A DNA stretch of 64,000 nucleotides from Pelomonas sp. CA6 (GTDB lineage Bacteria; Pseudomonadota; Gammaproteobacteria; Burkholderiales; Burkholderiaceae_C), in contig NZ_JAKZFD010000007.1 in NCBI RefSeq assembly GCF_022549225.1, forward strand, positions 124,001 through 188,000. Reading direction: 5' to 3'. Position 1 is the first letter of the stretch, and each line of letters starts with the position of its first letter. Under the pieces are notes generated by a model, which did not search any database, was not told where the DNA came from, and was given only the letters and a program-made list of their open reading frames with translations. Positions 33,636 to 42,616 of the stretch are shown one piece after another. The position numbers were made by a program, and so were the translations under genes.

Positions 33636-34248
33636 CCTGCCTTCGTCCGGCAGCCCGCGGCGTTCGCTGCTGCAGATGTGGCTGGTGATCGCGGTCTGCG
33701 CGGCGCCGGTGATCGCGTCCTACTACAGCTTTTACGTGCTCAAGCCGCATGGCAGCGCCTACAGCGAGCTGATTCAGCCCGCCGTCGAGCTGCCCGCAGA
33801 GCTGCCGCTGCGCGACCTGCAGGGCCGGCCCGTGGCCGCCTCGTCGCTGAAGGGCCAATGGCTGCTGATCACGGTGCAGGACGGCGCCTGCGACACGGCC
33901 TGCGAGCGCATGCTCTTCATGCAGCGCCAGCTGCGCGACATGCTGGGCAAGGAGCGCGACAAGCTGGATAAGCTCTGGCTCATCCCCGATGACGCACCGC
34001 TGCGTCCCGAACTACTGAAGGCGCTGGACCAGGGCGTCGCGCCCACGCTGCTGCGCGTGCCGCGCGAGGCGCTGCAGGGCTGGCTCAAGCCCGAGACGGG
34101 CCACGCCTACGGCGAGCACCTGTTTCTGGTCGATCCGCTGGGGCGCTGGATGATGCGCTCGCCGGCGGCGCCCGACCCCAGCCGCTTCAAGAAAGACCTG
34201 GACCGCCTGATCAAGGCCAATGCCGGCTGGGACCGGCCGGGGCGCTGA
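33622..34248 (+). CDS. SCO-like membrane protein with CxxxC
   Basis: 208 residues: one membrane helix near the N terminus, then a thioredoxin-like domain with C90-D-T-A-C94, the spacing used by SCO copper chaperones, but a divergent surrounding sequence (QDGACDTACERMLFM). Family members lie between SURF1 and ctaA in betaproteobacteria and probably act in CuA delivery or cysteine reduction. The start at 33622 overlaps SURF1 by 14 bases; an in-frame ATG at 33571 would overlap by 65. Confidence 0.82.
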   Translation: MTVHSLPSSGSPRRSLLQMWLVIAVCAAPVIASYYSFYVLKPHGSAYSELIQPAVELPAELPLRDLQGRPVAASSLKGQWLLITVQDGACDTACERMLFMQRQLRDMLGKERDKLDKLWLIPDDAPLRPELLKALDQGVAPTLLRVPREALQGWLKPETGHAYGEHLFLVDPLGRWMMRSPAAPDPSRFKKDLDRLIKANAGWDRPGR

Positions 34249-34273
34249 GCGCCTCGCCCATGCATGACCCGCG

Positions 34274-35419
34274 ATGAACGGCTTTGACTTCGACCCCCTG
34301 CTGCGGCTGCTGGTGCTGGGCGCGCTGCTGGGCGGCGGGCCGCTGCTGTGGTGGCGGCTGCGCGAGCGCGGCGCGCCGCTGCCCCGGCGGCTGCGCGCGC
34401 TCACGTTGCTGACCTTGTTCCTGACCTTCGACCTGGTCGTGTTCGGCGCCTTCACGCGCCTGACCGACTCCGGTTTGGGCTGCCCGGACTGGCCGGGCTG
34501 CTATGGCAGCGCATCGCCGCTGGGCGCGCGCGACGAGATCCACGCGGCGCAGAGTGCCATGCCCACCGGCCCGGTCACCCATGGCAAGGCCTGGGTGGAG
34601 ATGATCCACCGCTACCTGGCCAGTGCCGTGGGCTTCCTGATCCTGGTGCTCGCGCTGCTGAGCTGGAGGGCGCGCAAGGCCCTGCCGGTGTCGCCCTGGT
34701 GGGCCACCGTCTCGCTGGTCTGGGTCTTGGTGCAGGGCCTGTTCGGCGCGCTGACGGTGACGATGAAGCTTTTCCCCGCCATCGTCACCCTGCACCTGCT
34801 GGGCGGCATGGGGCTGCTGATGCTGCTGGCCTGGCAGGCCCAGGGCTATGCGCCGCAGCCGCTGGCCGCCTCGGCGCGACTGCGTCTGGCGGCATGGGCG
34901 GTCTGGGGCCTGTGCCTGGCGCAGGTGGCGCTGGGCGGCTGGGTCAGCACCAACTACGCCGTGCTGGCCTGCAGCGACTTCCCCACCTGCCAGGGGCAAT
35001 GGTGGCCGGCGATGGACTTCGCGCACGGCTTCACGCTGTGGCGCCCGTTGGGCGCGGGGCGGGATGGCGGCTTCCTGCCGTTTGCTGCGCTGACGGCCAT
35101 TCACATGGTCCACCGCCTCGGCGCGCTGCTTGTGCTTACGGCCTTGCTGGGCCTGGCGGCCGGGTTGTGGCGCCAGGGCGGCGTCGAAGGCCGGCGCTGG
35201 GCGGGGCGGCTGCTGGCCGTGGCGGCCTGGCAGCTGCTGTCCGGGCTGTCCAACGTCGTGCTGGACTGGCCGCTGGTCGCGGCGCTGGCCCATACCGGCG
35301 GAGCCGCGGCCTTGCTGACCCTTCTGAGTTTCCTACTGGCGCGGCTGCGACAGGCGCGCCCGGCGACGTCGGCGGCCACCAGCCGCGGCGCCGTGCAACC
35401 GATCCGTTCGATGTCATGA
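34274..35419 (+). CDS. ctaA: heme A synthase CtaA/COX15
   Basis: 381-residue eight-helix membrane enzyme oxidising the C8 methyl of heme O to heme A. Seen: [21 protein letters not shown]-type motif with its cysteine pair ([11 protein letters not shown]), [12 protein letters not shown], the LHLLGGMG histidine and a second cysteine pair in [10 protein letters not shown]. Overlaps ctaB at ATGA. The heme A pathway (ctaA, ctaB) is thus fully within the cluster. Confidence 0.95.
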   Translation: MNGFDFDPLLRLLVLGALLGGGPLLWWRLRERGAPLPRRLRALTLLTLFLTFDLVVFGAFTRLTDSGLGCPDWPGCYGSASPLGARDEIHAAQSAMPTGPVTHGKAWVEMIHRYLASAVGFLILVLALLSWRARKALPVSPWWATVSLVWVLVQGLFGALTVTMKLFPAIVTLHLLGGMGLLMLLAWQAQGYAPQPLAASARLRLAAWAVWGLCLAQVALGGWVSTNYAVLACSDFPTCQGQWWPAMDFAHGFTLWRPLGAGRDGGFLPFAALTAIHMVHRLGALLVLTALLGLAAGLWRQGGVEGRRWAGRLLAVAAWQLLSGLSNVVLDWPLVAALAHTGGAAALLTLLSFLLARLRQARPATSAATSRGAVQPIRSMS

Positions 35420-36324
35420 ATCCTCCCGCAATGACCGCCCCGCGCGCCTCGCGCTGGCAGCAGTACTACCAGCTCACCAAGCCGCGTGTGGTGCAGCTGA
35501 TCGTCTTTTGCGCCGTGATTGGCATGGCGCTGGCCATCCCCGGTTGGCCCAGTCTCCAGCAATGGCGCGTGATGCTCGCGGCCACCGTGGGCATCTGGTT
35601 GGTGGCCGGCGCGGCCGCGGCTTTTAACTGCCTGATCGAGCAGGAGATCGACGCGCGCATGAAGCGCACCGCCTGGCGCGCGACAGCCAAGGGCGAGCTC
35701 AGCCGCGTGCAGACGCTGCTGTTCTCCGGCGTGCTGTGCGGGCTGGGCATGCTGCTGTTGCTGTGGGAGGTGAATGCGCTGACCATGTGGCTGACCTTCG
35801 CCACCTTTGTCGGCTATGCGGTGATCTACACCGTGGTGCTCAAGCCCATGACGCCGCAGAACATCGTGATCGGCGGGGCGTCCGGCGCGATGCCGCCAGT
35901 GCTGGGCTGGGCCGCGGTGCGCGGCGACCTGGGGCCCGAGGCTTGGCTGCTGTGCCTGATCATCTTCCTGTGGACGCCGCCGCACTTCTGGGCGCTGGCG
36001 CTCTACCGCAGCGAGGATTACCGCAAGGCCGGCCTGCCCATGCTGCCCGTGACCCATGGCAACGAGTACACGCGGCTGCAGGTCATGCTCTACACCTGGG
36101 TGCTGCTGGCCGCGACCCTGCTACCCTTTCTGACCGGCATGAGCGGCTGGATCTACCTGGCCGCCGCGCTGGGGCTGGGGTTGCGCTTCTGTCATTACGC
36201 TTGGCGGCTGTGGCGCAGCTATTCCGACGAATTGGCGCGAGCCACCTTCCGTTTTTCGATCTGGCATCTGGCGCTGCTGTTCGCCGCGCTGCTGCTGGAC
36301 CACTACCTGCTTCCCTGGATGTGA
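35416..36324 (+). CDS. ctaB: heme O synthase (protoheme IX farnesyltransferase)
   Basis: 302-residue UbiA-family prenyltransferase adding farnesyl to heme B. The first prenyl-diphosphate motif reads [16 protein letters not shown], with the spacing N...E...D typical of the family; the second lies around [12 protein letters not shown] and [24 protein letters not shown] and [10 protein letters not shown] are also diagnostic. Start overlaps the ctaA stop by four bases. Confidence 0.96.
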   Translation: MNPPAMTAPRASRWQQYYQLTKPRVVQLIVFCAVIGMALAIPGWPSLQQWRVMLAATVGIWLVAGAAAAFNCLIEQEIDARMKRTAWRATAKGELSRVQTLLFSGVLCGLGMLLLLWEVNALTMWLTFATFVGYAVIYTVVLKPMTPQNIVIGGASGAMPPVLGWAAVRGDLGPEAWLLCLIIFLWTPPHFWALALYRSEDYRKAGLPMLPVTHGNEYTRLQVMLYTWVLLAATLLPFLTGMSGWIYLAAALGLGLRFCHYAWRLWRSYSDELARATFRFSIWHLALLFAALLLDHYLLPWM

Positions 36325-36325
36325 G

Positions 36326-36928
36326 ATGACGACTCGACGACTGCTGCTGGCCGCGCTGGGGGCGGCGGCCCTTCTGACCGCTTGCGACAAGGCCGCCACG
36401 CCCAGCGCCTCCTTCCAGGGCGTGGACCTGAGCGGGGCCGCCTATGCGCGCGGCTTCAGCCTGCCCGATCAGGATGGGCAGCTGCGCAGCCTTGCCGATT
36501 TCAAGGGCAAGGTGGTGGTGGTGTTCTTTGGCTTCACGCAGTGCCCCGATGTCTGCCCGACGACGCTGATGGAGCTGGCCCAGGTCAAGAAGGCGCTGGG
36601 GCCGCAGGGCGACAAGGTGCAGGGGGTGTTCATCACCGTGGACCCCGAGCGCGACACGCCAGAGCTGTTGAAGCCCTATCTCGCCAGCTTCGACGAAAGC
36701 TTCATCGCGCTGCGCGGCAGCCCGGACCAGCTCAAGGAGGTGGCCAAGGAGTTCAAGGTCTATTACGCCAAGGTACCGGGCAAGACGCCGGACAGCTACA
36801 CCATGGACCACACCGCGGCCAGCTTCCTGTTCGATACCCAGGGCCGCGTGCGCGTGTTCTCGCGCTATGGCGCCGGGGCACAGGCGCTGACGGCGGACAT
36901 CAAGACGCTGCTCGCCGAGGCGGGTTAA
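36326..36928 (+). CDS. sco: SCO1/SenC copper chaperone lipoprotein
   Basis: 200 residues. A signal with lipobox LLTAC (C20) predicts a lipid anchor. The thioredoxin-like domain carries C73-P-D-V-C77 and distal H162 (MDHTAASFLFD), the copper-binding triad used to load CuA of subunit II. It starts one base after the ctaB stop and ends the oxidase cluster. The TAA stop is followed by the minus-strand rpoH terminator. Confidence 0.95.
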   Translation: MTTRRLLLAALGAAALLTACDKAATPSASFQGVDLSGAAYARGFSLPDQDGQLRSLADFKGKVVVVFFGFTQCPDVCPTTLMELAQVKKALGPQGDKVQGVFITVDPERDTPELLKPYLASFDESFIALRGSPDQLKEVAKEFKVYYAKVPGKTPDSYTMDHTAASFLFDTQGRVRVFSRYGAGAQALTADIKTLLAEAG

Positions 36929-36955
36929 AAACCAGGGACGGCGCGCGGCCGTCCC
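36926..36955 (-). terminator. intrinsic terminator of rpoH
   Basis: Eight-base stem GGGACGGC/GCCGTCCC (36935-36942 with 36948-36955, five-base loop). Reading the minus strand, the stem is followed by TGGTTTTTAA, giving the T-run expected of a terminator about 50 bp after the rpoH stop. Confidence 0.78.
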
Positions 36956-37006
36956 GGTTCCTGGGGCGCCGTGGGACCGGCGCCCTCGCGTGCCAGAAAA
37001 GAGCCC

Positions 37007-37921
37007 TCAGGCGGGGGTGAGCGCCTTGCGCATCTTCTTCATCGCGGCGACTTCGATCTGACGGATGCGCTCGGCGCTGACGCCGTACTCCGCGGCCAGT
37101 TCATGCAGGGTCATGCCGCCACTGGCGTCGTCGTTGACCTTCAGCCAGCGCTCTTCGACGATGCGACGGCTGCGCGGGTCCAGCACGTCGAGCGCGCGCT
37201 TCAGTCCCTCGCCGGCCAGGGCATCGCGCGAGCGCGCCTCCAGCACCCGCGTGGGTTCCTGCGAGTCGTCGGCCAGGTAGGCAATGGGCGCGAAGCTCTC
37301 GCCGTCGTCGTCGCTCGGGGCTTCCAGCGCCACGTCGCCGCCCGAGAGACGGGTCTCCATCTCCAGAACCTCTTCGCGCTTGACCTTCAGCTGCGCCGCG
37401 ACCTGTTCCAGCTCGGCTTCGCTGAGGGTGCTGCGGTGGCTTTGATCGTCGGACGCGTCTTCCTTCAGGCTGTGCTTCATCGAGCGCAGGTTGAAGAAGA
37501 GCTTGCGCTGGGCCTTGGTCGTCGCGACCTTGACCATGCGCCAGTTGCGCAGGATGTATTCGTGGATTTCGGCCTTGATCCAGTGCATCGCGTAGGACAC
37601 GAGGCGCACACCCTGGTCGGGATCGAAGCGCTTGACGGCCTTCATCAGGCCCACGTTGCCTTCCTGGATCAGGTCGCCCTGCGGCAGGCCATACCCCAGG
37701 TATTGGCGCGAGATCGCGACCACCAGGCGCAGGTGCGACATCACCAGACGGCCGGCGGCATCCAGGTCGCCCTTTTCACGCAGGCGGCGTGCGTAGTCCT
37801 GCTCTTCCTCGGGGGTGAGCAGGGGCACACGGTTCACGGCCGAGATATAGGCGTCCAGGTTGCCCAGCGAGGGCACCAGAGCCCAGGGATCACGCACGGT
37901 CAAGGCAAGGCTTTGGGACAT
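37007..37921 (-). CDS. rpoH: RNA polymerase heat-shock sigma factor sigma-32
   Basis: 304-residue sigma-70 family factor. Region 2 with QEGNVGLMKAVKRFDP and YAMHWIKAEIHEYI is followed by the RpoH box QRKLFFNLR (138-146), which marks sigma-32. Region 4 has the helix-turn-helix TLHELAAEYGVSAERIRQIE. Start at the methionine of MSQSLALTV, preceded by GGAGA; the frame is open a further 17 codons upstream, but those lie in the leader. A perfect CIRCE element and a palindrome lie upstream. A terminator follows. Confidence 0.96.
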   Translation of the reverse strand: MSQSLALTVRDPWALVPSLGNLDAYISAVNRVPLLTPEEEQDYARRLREKGDLDAAGRLVMSHLRLVVAISRQYLGYGLPQGDLIQEGNVGLMKAVKRFDPDQGVRLVSYAMHWIKAEIHEYILRNWRMVKVATTKAQRKLFFNLRSMKHSLKEDASDDQSHRSTLSEAELEQVAAQLKVKREEVLEMETRLSGGDVALEAPSDDDGESFAPIAYLADDSQEPTRVLEARSRDALAGEGLKRALDVLDPRSRRIVEERWLKVNDDASGGMTLHELAAEYGVSAERIRQIEVAAMKKMRKALTPA

Positions 37922-37937
37922 GGTTCTCGGTCTCCTG

Positions 37938-37954
37938 CGTACCAACTTGGTACG
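37938..37954 (-). promoter_or_regulatory. palindrome in the rpoH leader next to the ribosome binding site
   Basis: CGTACCAA-C-TTGGTACG, an 8-1-8 perfect palindrome between CIRCE and the rpoH start. In the minus-strand transcript it ends two bases before the GGAGA site. It could be a protein-binding operator or an RNA hairpin that limits translation at low temperature. Confidence 0.55.
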
Positions 37955-37965
37955 ACGCAACAATA

Positions 37966-37992
37966 TTAGCACTCCTGATTGAGGAGTGCTAA
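37966..37992 (-). promoter_or_regulatory. CIRCE element (HrcA operator) upstream of rpoH
   Basis: TTAGCACTC-N9-GAGTGCTAA, an exact match to the CIRCE consensus with the standard nine-base spacer. On the minus strand, TTAGCA in the left arm and TAATAT at the right edge, 18 bp apart, could be the -35 and -10 of rpoH, so bound HrcA would block the promoter. The hrcA gene is not in this window. Confidence 0.93.
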
Positions 37993-38087
37993 TCGCTGAA
38001 ATCTGAAGAAGACTTCGGCGTTTCCGAGATTTTTAGTTTGTATCTACTAACCTGTGAAGGCCCGTGAATACAGGCTGCTGCAGAGGA

Positions 38088-38609
38088 TCAGTCCACCAGG
38101 CCGAAGTCGGGGCTGGCGACCATGCCTTCGATGTCCAGCAGGATCAGCATGCGCTCGCCGATCTTGCCCAGGCCGGTGATGTAGCGGCTGTCCAGGGCCG
38201 CGCCCAGCTCAGGAGGCGGGCGCACATCGCCGGCGGACAGGGTCAGCACGTCCGACACGGAGTCCACCACCATGCCCACCACGCGCGAATGGACGTTCAG
38301 CACGATCACGACGGTGAAGCTGCTGATCTCGGCTTCGCATCCCAGGCGCAAGCGCAGGTCGACGATGGGGACGATCACGCCACGCAGATTGACCACGCCC
38401 TTGACGAAGGCCGGGGCGTTGGCGATGCGTGTGGGCGGCTCATAGGAGCGGATCTCCTGGACCTTGAGGATGTCGATGCCGTATTCCTCCGGGCCGACCC
38501 GGAAGCTGAGCACCTGACGCTCATCCATGGTGGCGACGTCGGTCGAGGCTGCGGCTCCCGCGGGGACCAACGCCTGCGGACCGGATTCGACCAAGGCCTT
38601 GCTGCTCAT
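38088..38609 (-). CDS. cheW: CheW-type chemotaxis adaptor (solo)
   Basis: 173 residues: about 25 variable residues, then a complete CheW domain (LSFRVGPEEYGIDILKVQEI, quoted core YGIDILKVQEI; GVVNLRGVIVPIVDLRLR core GVVNLRG; VVDSVSDVL). No cheA, cheR or MCP lies next to it. The ribosome binding site TAGGAG includes the stop codon of the upstream histidine kinase, so translation is probably coupled to it. Confidence 0.92.
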   Translation of the reverse strand: MSSKALVESGPQALVPAGAAASTDVATMDERQVLSFRVGPEEYGIDILKVQEIRSYEPPTRIANAPAFVKGVVNLRGVIVPIVDLRLRLGCEAEISSFTVVIVLNVHSRVVGMVVDSVSDVLTLSAGDVRPPPELGAALDSRYITGLGKIGERMLILLDIEGMVASPDFGLVD

Positions 38610-38623
38610 TTCTCGCTCTGCTC

Positions 38624-41404
38624 CTAACGCGATTGCTGAGCGTCCATTGTGCCTGGGGAAGCGCTTTCCTGCGCCGGCAGAGGCAGGCGAAGCGTGAACT
38701 CCGTGCCTTCCTGCACTGTGCTGGACACCTCCAGCCGCCCGCCCATCAGCTCGCAAAGTCGCTGCGCGATGACCAGGCCGATGCCGGTGCCGGGGACCGG
38801 GCCGTCCTCGCGTCCCAGGCGGTTGAAGGGCTGGAACAGCTGGGCCAACTGCTCCGGGGTCATGCCGAGTCCGGTGTCGCGCACGCGGACCTCGATGGCG
38901 GAGCCATCGTCCGACCGCCGCGTGCCGACATGGACGCGGCCGCCCTCCACGTTGTACTTGATCGCGTTGCTGAGCAGATTGGTCAGCACCTGGCGCAGCC
39001 GCAGCGGGTCGGCGAGCACCACGGTCGCGTCCGGAGCGACCTCCAGCGCAACCTGGACTCCTCGCTGGGCCCGCTCCGCTTCGACCAGCGACAGGCATTG
39101 GCGCAGTTGCTCCGTCAGGTCCAGGGCGGCCGGCTCCACGCGGTACTGGCCGGACTCGATGCGTGCCAGGTCCAGGGTGTCGTTGATCATCTCCAGCAGA
39201 TGCCAGCCGGCCTGCTGGATGTGCATCACCGCGTTGCGCTGGCGCTCGCTGAGCGGCTGGCTGCGGTCCATGTCCAGCAGCTGAGCGAAGCCCAGCATGG
39301 CGTTCAGCGGGGTTCGCAGTTCGTGGCTCATGCGCGAGACGAAGTCCGACTTGGCCTGGCTGGCCGCTTCGGCCTTGGTGCGCTCGCGGTCGGCCTGCTG
39401 GCGCTTCAGCTCCTCGCTGACGTCGGCGACCACACCCACCAGCCGGTAGGGCTGCTGCTGCGCGTCGCGCAGCAGGCTGACCGTGACCCGCACCTGGCGG
39501 ATCTGGCCGTCCCTGGCGAGATAGCGCTTGAGCCGGCTGTAGCGATCAATGCGTCCGTCCAGCAGCTGCTGGATCAACGGCTGGTCCCCGGCGCGGTCCT
39601 CCGGGTGGGTGATCGCGGTGATGGTGAGCCGCTTCAGCTCGTCGGCGCTGTAGCCAAGCAGCCGGCAGAAATAGGGGTTGGTCTCCTGAGGGTGCAGTTG
39701 CAGATCGGTGAAGACCACCCCCACGGGGGCGTGCTCCACGATGCCGCGGAAGCGCTGCTCGCTCTCGCGCAGCGCCAGCGTGGCCTGCTCGCGCGCGGTC
39801 ATCTCCTGCTGCAGCTGGGCGGTGCGCTGGCGCACCAGCTCGGCGACGCGTGCCGCCCGGCCGCTGATGCTCAGCAGCAGCATGCCCAGCAGCGCGATGC
39901 ACAGCAGCCCGGCGATAGCGAAGGCCAGCCCGGCCGCGCTGGCCCCGGTCTGCAGCGCCTGCTGCGTGTACACGCGCAGCGACCATTGCCGACCTGCATA
40001 GGCGAGGCGGCGTGACATCTGCAGATGGCCCTCGTCCAGCCGTTCGCAACCCGGGTCCCCCGCCAGCGGTTGCGCTTGTTGGCCGGGGTCCAGGTCCGTC
40101 AGGCAGTAGCGCAGCGGTGTGCTGCCGCGTTCCGGGTGGTCGCGTACCTTGTCCAGCAGCAGCCCAGGACGCAGGGCCACGAAGGCCAGCCCCAGCGGGG
40201 CGGTGCCGGGGCTGTCGGTCAGTGCGGGGCGGACCGCCCGATAGATCACCACGCCATGCACGGGCCCCTGGTCCTGACTGAGCGGAAAGCCGGCACTCGC
40301 CTCGGGCAGGCCGCTTGCGAGTGCGCGGTCCTGCGCGTCTCGGGCCACCGGGACGCTGCGCACATTGACCCCCAACGCGCCGGCATTCAGAGGCAGAGGC
40401 CATATCAGGCGTATCGCCAGGGCGTCCTCGGTCGCAGGCGGCTGAAAGTCGCCGGGACGCCCACGGTCGTGGACGTGGAAGTCCGCCAGCCCGTCTTGCC
40501 GGGCCGCCTGTTCGAAGCCTTCGCGCTGCCCGACCGGGACGCGCTCCGCCCAGCCGACCGCGATGACGGCCTCGCTGCCCGACAGCCGTGATTCGCTGAC
40601 GCGGCGGAAGGCGGCGCTGCCCAGGTCTGGCGCCACCATCATCAGGCCCTGCGTGGCATCCAGCAGTGCCAGGGGACGCCGCAGCTCGACCTCCATCAGG
40701 TTCAGCAGGTGGCCGGCGTCGCGGTCGAAGGCATGGCGTGCCCGTTCGTGCTCGCTTTGCATGACGTAGCGCGTGGCGAGGACCAGCAGCAGGCTCGCCA
40801 GCAGCAGGGGCAGGGCGACGCTGAAACGCCGCGGCGCCCAGACGCTGCGCGGCTGCGCCAGCAGCGTCAGCGCGATGGGGGTTCCCAGCAGCACGCCCAT
40901 GGTGTCGCCTCCCCACCATTGCAGCCAATGCGTCAGCACGCGCTCGGGACCGATCGCACCGGTCAGCCACAGGCCGGCCACAGACAAGGTGGGACTGAGC
41001 AGGCAGACCGGCCCCGCGCCGGCCAGGAAGAACCGCAGCAGGTCCGCCGGATCGGTCAGCGTCAGCGGCTGACTGACCAGGCGGCGCACCCACGCCGCCC
41101 CCAGCCCTGCCTGCAGGGTCGCGCCCAGCGCGATCAATGCCGGGCTGAGAACCGCGACGTGGCCACGCTCCAGGGCCAGCAGCACATTGACGGTGAAGGC
41201 CCCCAGCGCCACGCCGGCCAGCATGCGCGGTCCCAGACAGAGCACGGCGGCGAGTGCCAGCCCGGCGGGCGGATAGACCGGCGCCGCGTAATCAGGAGGG
41301 ATGGTGAGCCGCAGCGCCAGCAGGCCCAGCAGCGCGTAGGCCGCGGCCATCGCCAGCACCTGCAGCGGATGCGCGCTAGACGGTGGCGGTTCATTCGACG
41401 TCAT
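38624..41404 (-). CDS. MASE1-CHASE-PAS sensor histidine kinase
   Basis: 926-residue membrane sensor. Order: MASE1 integral-membrane domain (about 10-220, [13 protein letters not shown]), an extracytoplasmic CHASE domain (about 230-480, [11 protein letters not shown]), a further membrane helix (about 487-510), a coiled coil, a PAS/PAC domain (about 550-670), then HisKA with phospho-acceptor H694 in [14 protein letters not shown], and HATPase_c with [16 protein letters not shown] and GTGIGLVI. No receiver or DNA-binding domain is present, and no partner regulator is adjacent. An AAGGA site precedes the ATG. Ligand unknown. Confidence 0.9.
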   Translation of the reverse strand: MTSNEPPPSSAHPLQVLAMAAAYALLGLLALRLTIPPDYAAPVYPPAGLALAAVLCLGPRMLAGVALGAFTVNVLLALERGHVAVLSPALIALGATLQAGLGAAWVRRLVSQPLTLTDPADLLRFFLAGAGPVCLLSPTLSVAGLWLTGAIGPERVLTHWLQWWGGDTMGVLLGTPIALTLLAQPRSVWAPRRFSVALPLLLASLLLVLATRYVMQSEHERARHAFDRDAGHLLNLMEVELRRPLALLDATQGLMMVAPDLGSAAFRRVSESRLSGSEAVIAVGWAERVPVGQREGFEQAARQDGLADFHVHDRGRPGDFQPPATEDALAIRLIWPLPLNAGALGVNVRSVPVARDAQDRALASGLPEASAGFPLSQDQGPVHGVVIYRAVRPALTDSPGTAPLGLAFVALRPGLLLDKVRDHPERGSTPLRYCLTDLDPGQQAQPLAGDPGCERLDEGHLQMSRRLAYAGRQWSLRVYTQQALQTGASAAGLAFAIAGLLCIALLGMLLLSISGRAARVAELVRQRTAQLQQEMTAREQATLALRESEQRFRGIVEHAPVGVVFTDLQLHPQETNPYFCRLLGYSADELKRLTITAITHPEDRAGDQPLIQQLLDGRIDRYSRLKRYLARDGQIRQVRVTVSLLRDAQQQPYRLVGVVADVSEELKRQQADRERTKAEAASQAKSDFVSRMSHELRTPLNAMLGFAQLLDMDRSQPLSERQRNAVMHIQQAGWHLLEMINDTLDLARIESGQYRVEPAALDLTEQLRQCLSLVEAERAQRGVQVALEVAPDATVVLADPLRLRQVLTNLLSNAIKYNVEGGRVHVGTRRSDDGSAIEVRVRDTGLGMTPEQLAQLFQPFNRLGREDGPVPGTGIGLVIAQRLCELMGGRLEVSSTVQEGTEFTLRLPLPAQESASPGTMDAQQSR

Positions 41405-41942
41405 ATGGTCCTTGGCATGGCTGCTCTCGGAGTGCCTCCGGGCAAGTCGACCGGGGCGGCCCCGTTGCCCTTGAGGCTAACGGCAAAGCGCCCCTGATGA
41501 GGGGGGGAAATACCGGGTGTGGCCCCCGGTTCTTCACTCATGGACCTGGCGCCGGACTTGGGTTCGGGCCGCAAGGGTGGGCCTCCCAACCTCCCCTCGT
41601 TCTGTCCCTCCGCCCATGGGGCAAGGTCCCCCAGTCCGGGGGCGGGGCCGGCGAAAGAAGCTGCGACTTGGTGATTTCAAAGTGCATGTCGGTGCAACAA
41701 ATCTACCGGTCGTGACATTCCGTCAGCGGCTTGGCGGCGCTGCCTAGAGTGCCACCCTAAATCGCTATCCCTGTGTCTCTGACAGCAGTCAAGGCACATG
41801 GCGCATCACCCAGATGGGTCAGTCGGGTCCTCGAGAGCGGGGACGCGATGGGGTGGACGAGGGGTCCGGTACCGCAAGGCAGCGGCGGCAGTTCCGGTGG
41901 GGTCCAGGAATCGCGCTGTCGGTCAGTTGTTGGGGAAACGCC
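41405..41942 (+). other. 538-bp divergent intergenic region
   Basis: Separates the histidine kinase from the exported-protein locus. I see short inverted repeats near the kinase side (CGGGGC/GCCCCG at 41452-41464, TTGCC/GGCAA at 41465-41486, CCCCT/AGGGG at 41491-41504), which could structure the kinase leader. Promoters for both sides must lie here, but no clear sigma-70 or sigma-54 pair was found, and no known riboswitch was recognised. No supported gene lies inside. Confidence 0.5.
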
Positions 41943-42545
41943 ATGAATCAAAAGGGATCAGAACGTCGTGGAACGGGACTGGGCTGGGCAGGCGCGCTGC
42001 GGGCGTCCTGCCTGATGGCCTGGATGATGACCCTGATGCTCGCCGGAACGGCCCATGCGCTGTCGCCGGGCCAGCAGGCCGCGGCGGAGCAGGCGGCACA
42101 GGCGGCCAAGCCGGCGGCCGCGCCGATGCTGAAGTCCGAGCTGCAGCAGTTCCTGGTCACGGTCGAGAAGGGCGAGACGGTGTTCAAGCCGGTGGGCGAG
42201 GTCAAGCCCGGGGACCTGATCGAGTACCGCGCCGTCTACACCAACGTGGGCAAGGCGGCGGTGTCCGAGGTGGTGGTGGACCTCCCCATCCCCGAAGCAA
42301 CGGAATACCAGCCCAGGACGGCACGACCGGCCGGCGTGCTGGCGGCGGTCGTGGGACGCAACTTCGCGCCCGAGCCGCTGATGCGCGATGCAGCCAATGG
42401 CAAGAAGGAGCCGGTGCCCTACGCGGAGTACCGGCGGCTGCGCTGGGTGATCGGCAAGATCGCCCCGGGCGCAAAGACGACGGTGACGATGCGTGTGCGC
42501 GTTGCCGAAGGGGTGGCGGAGCAAACGGCGCAAGCCAAGAAGTGA
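41943..42545 (+). CDS. exported DUF11-like protein, 200 residues
   Basis: Secreted protein of unknown function. The signal peptide (hydrophobic LMAWMMTLMLAG, cleavage near AHA-LS) is followed by an Ala/Gln-rich stretch. A single beta-sandwich with DUF11-like features follows: KPGDLIEYRAVYTNVGK, then VVVDLPIPEATEY, and RWVIGKIAPGAK. Start ATG at 41943 gives a proper signal peptide; the frame is open further upstream. It is the first gene of the exported-protein locus, 71 bp before the next. Confidence 0.75.
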   Translation: MNQKGSERRGTGLGWAGALRASCLMAWMMTLMLAGTAHALSPGQQAAAEQAAQAAKPAAAPMLKSELQQFLVTVEKGETVFKPVGEVKPGDLIEYRAVYTNVGKAAVSEVVVDLPIPEATEYQPRTARPAGVLAAVVGRNFAPEPLMRDAANGKKEPVPYAEYRRLRWVIGKIAPGAKTTVTMRVRVAEGVAEQTAQAKK

Positions 42546-42616
42546 TCCGCCCCTGTTGAGGGTTCTCCACCCGTAGCGGGCGTTCGCTCGCGTTCACCCT
42601 AGAAGAAGGCAACTCT

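Noticed and set aside
41405-41942. c-di-GMP or other riboswitch in the long gap before the surface-protein locus
   Set aside because: I looked for the conserved GEMM core and other known aptamer cores and found none; only short hairpins near the kinase side.
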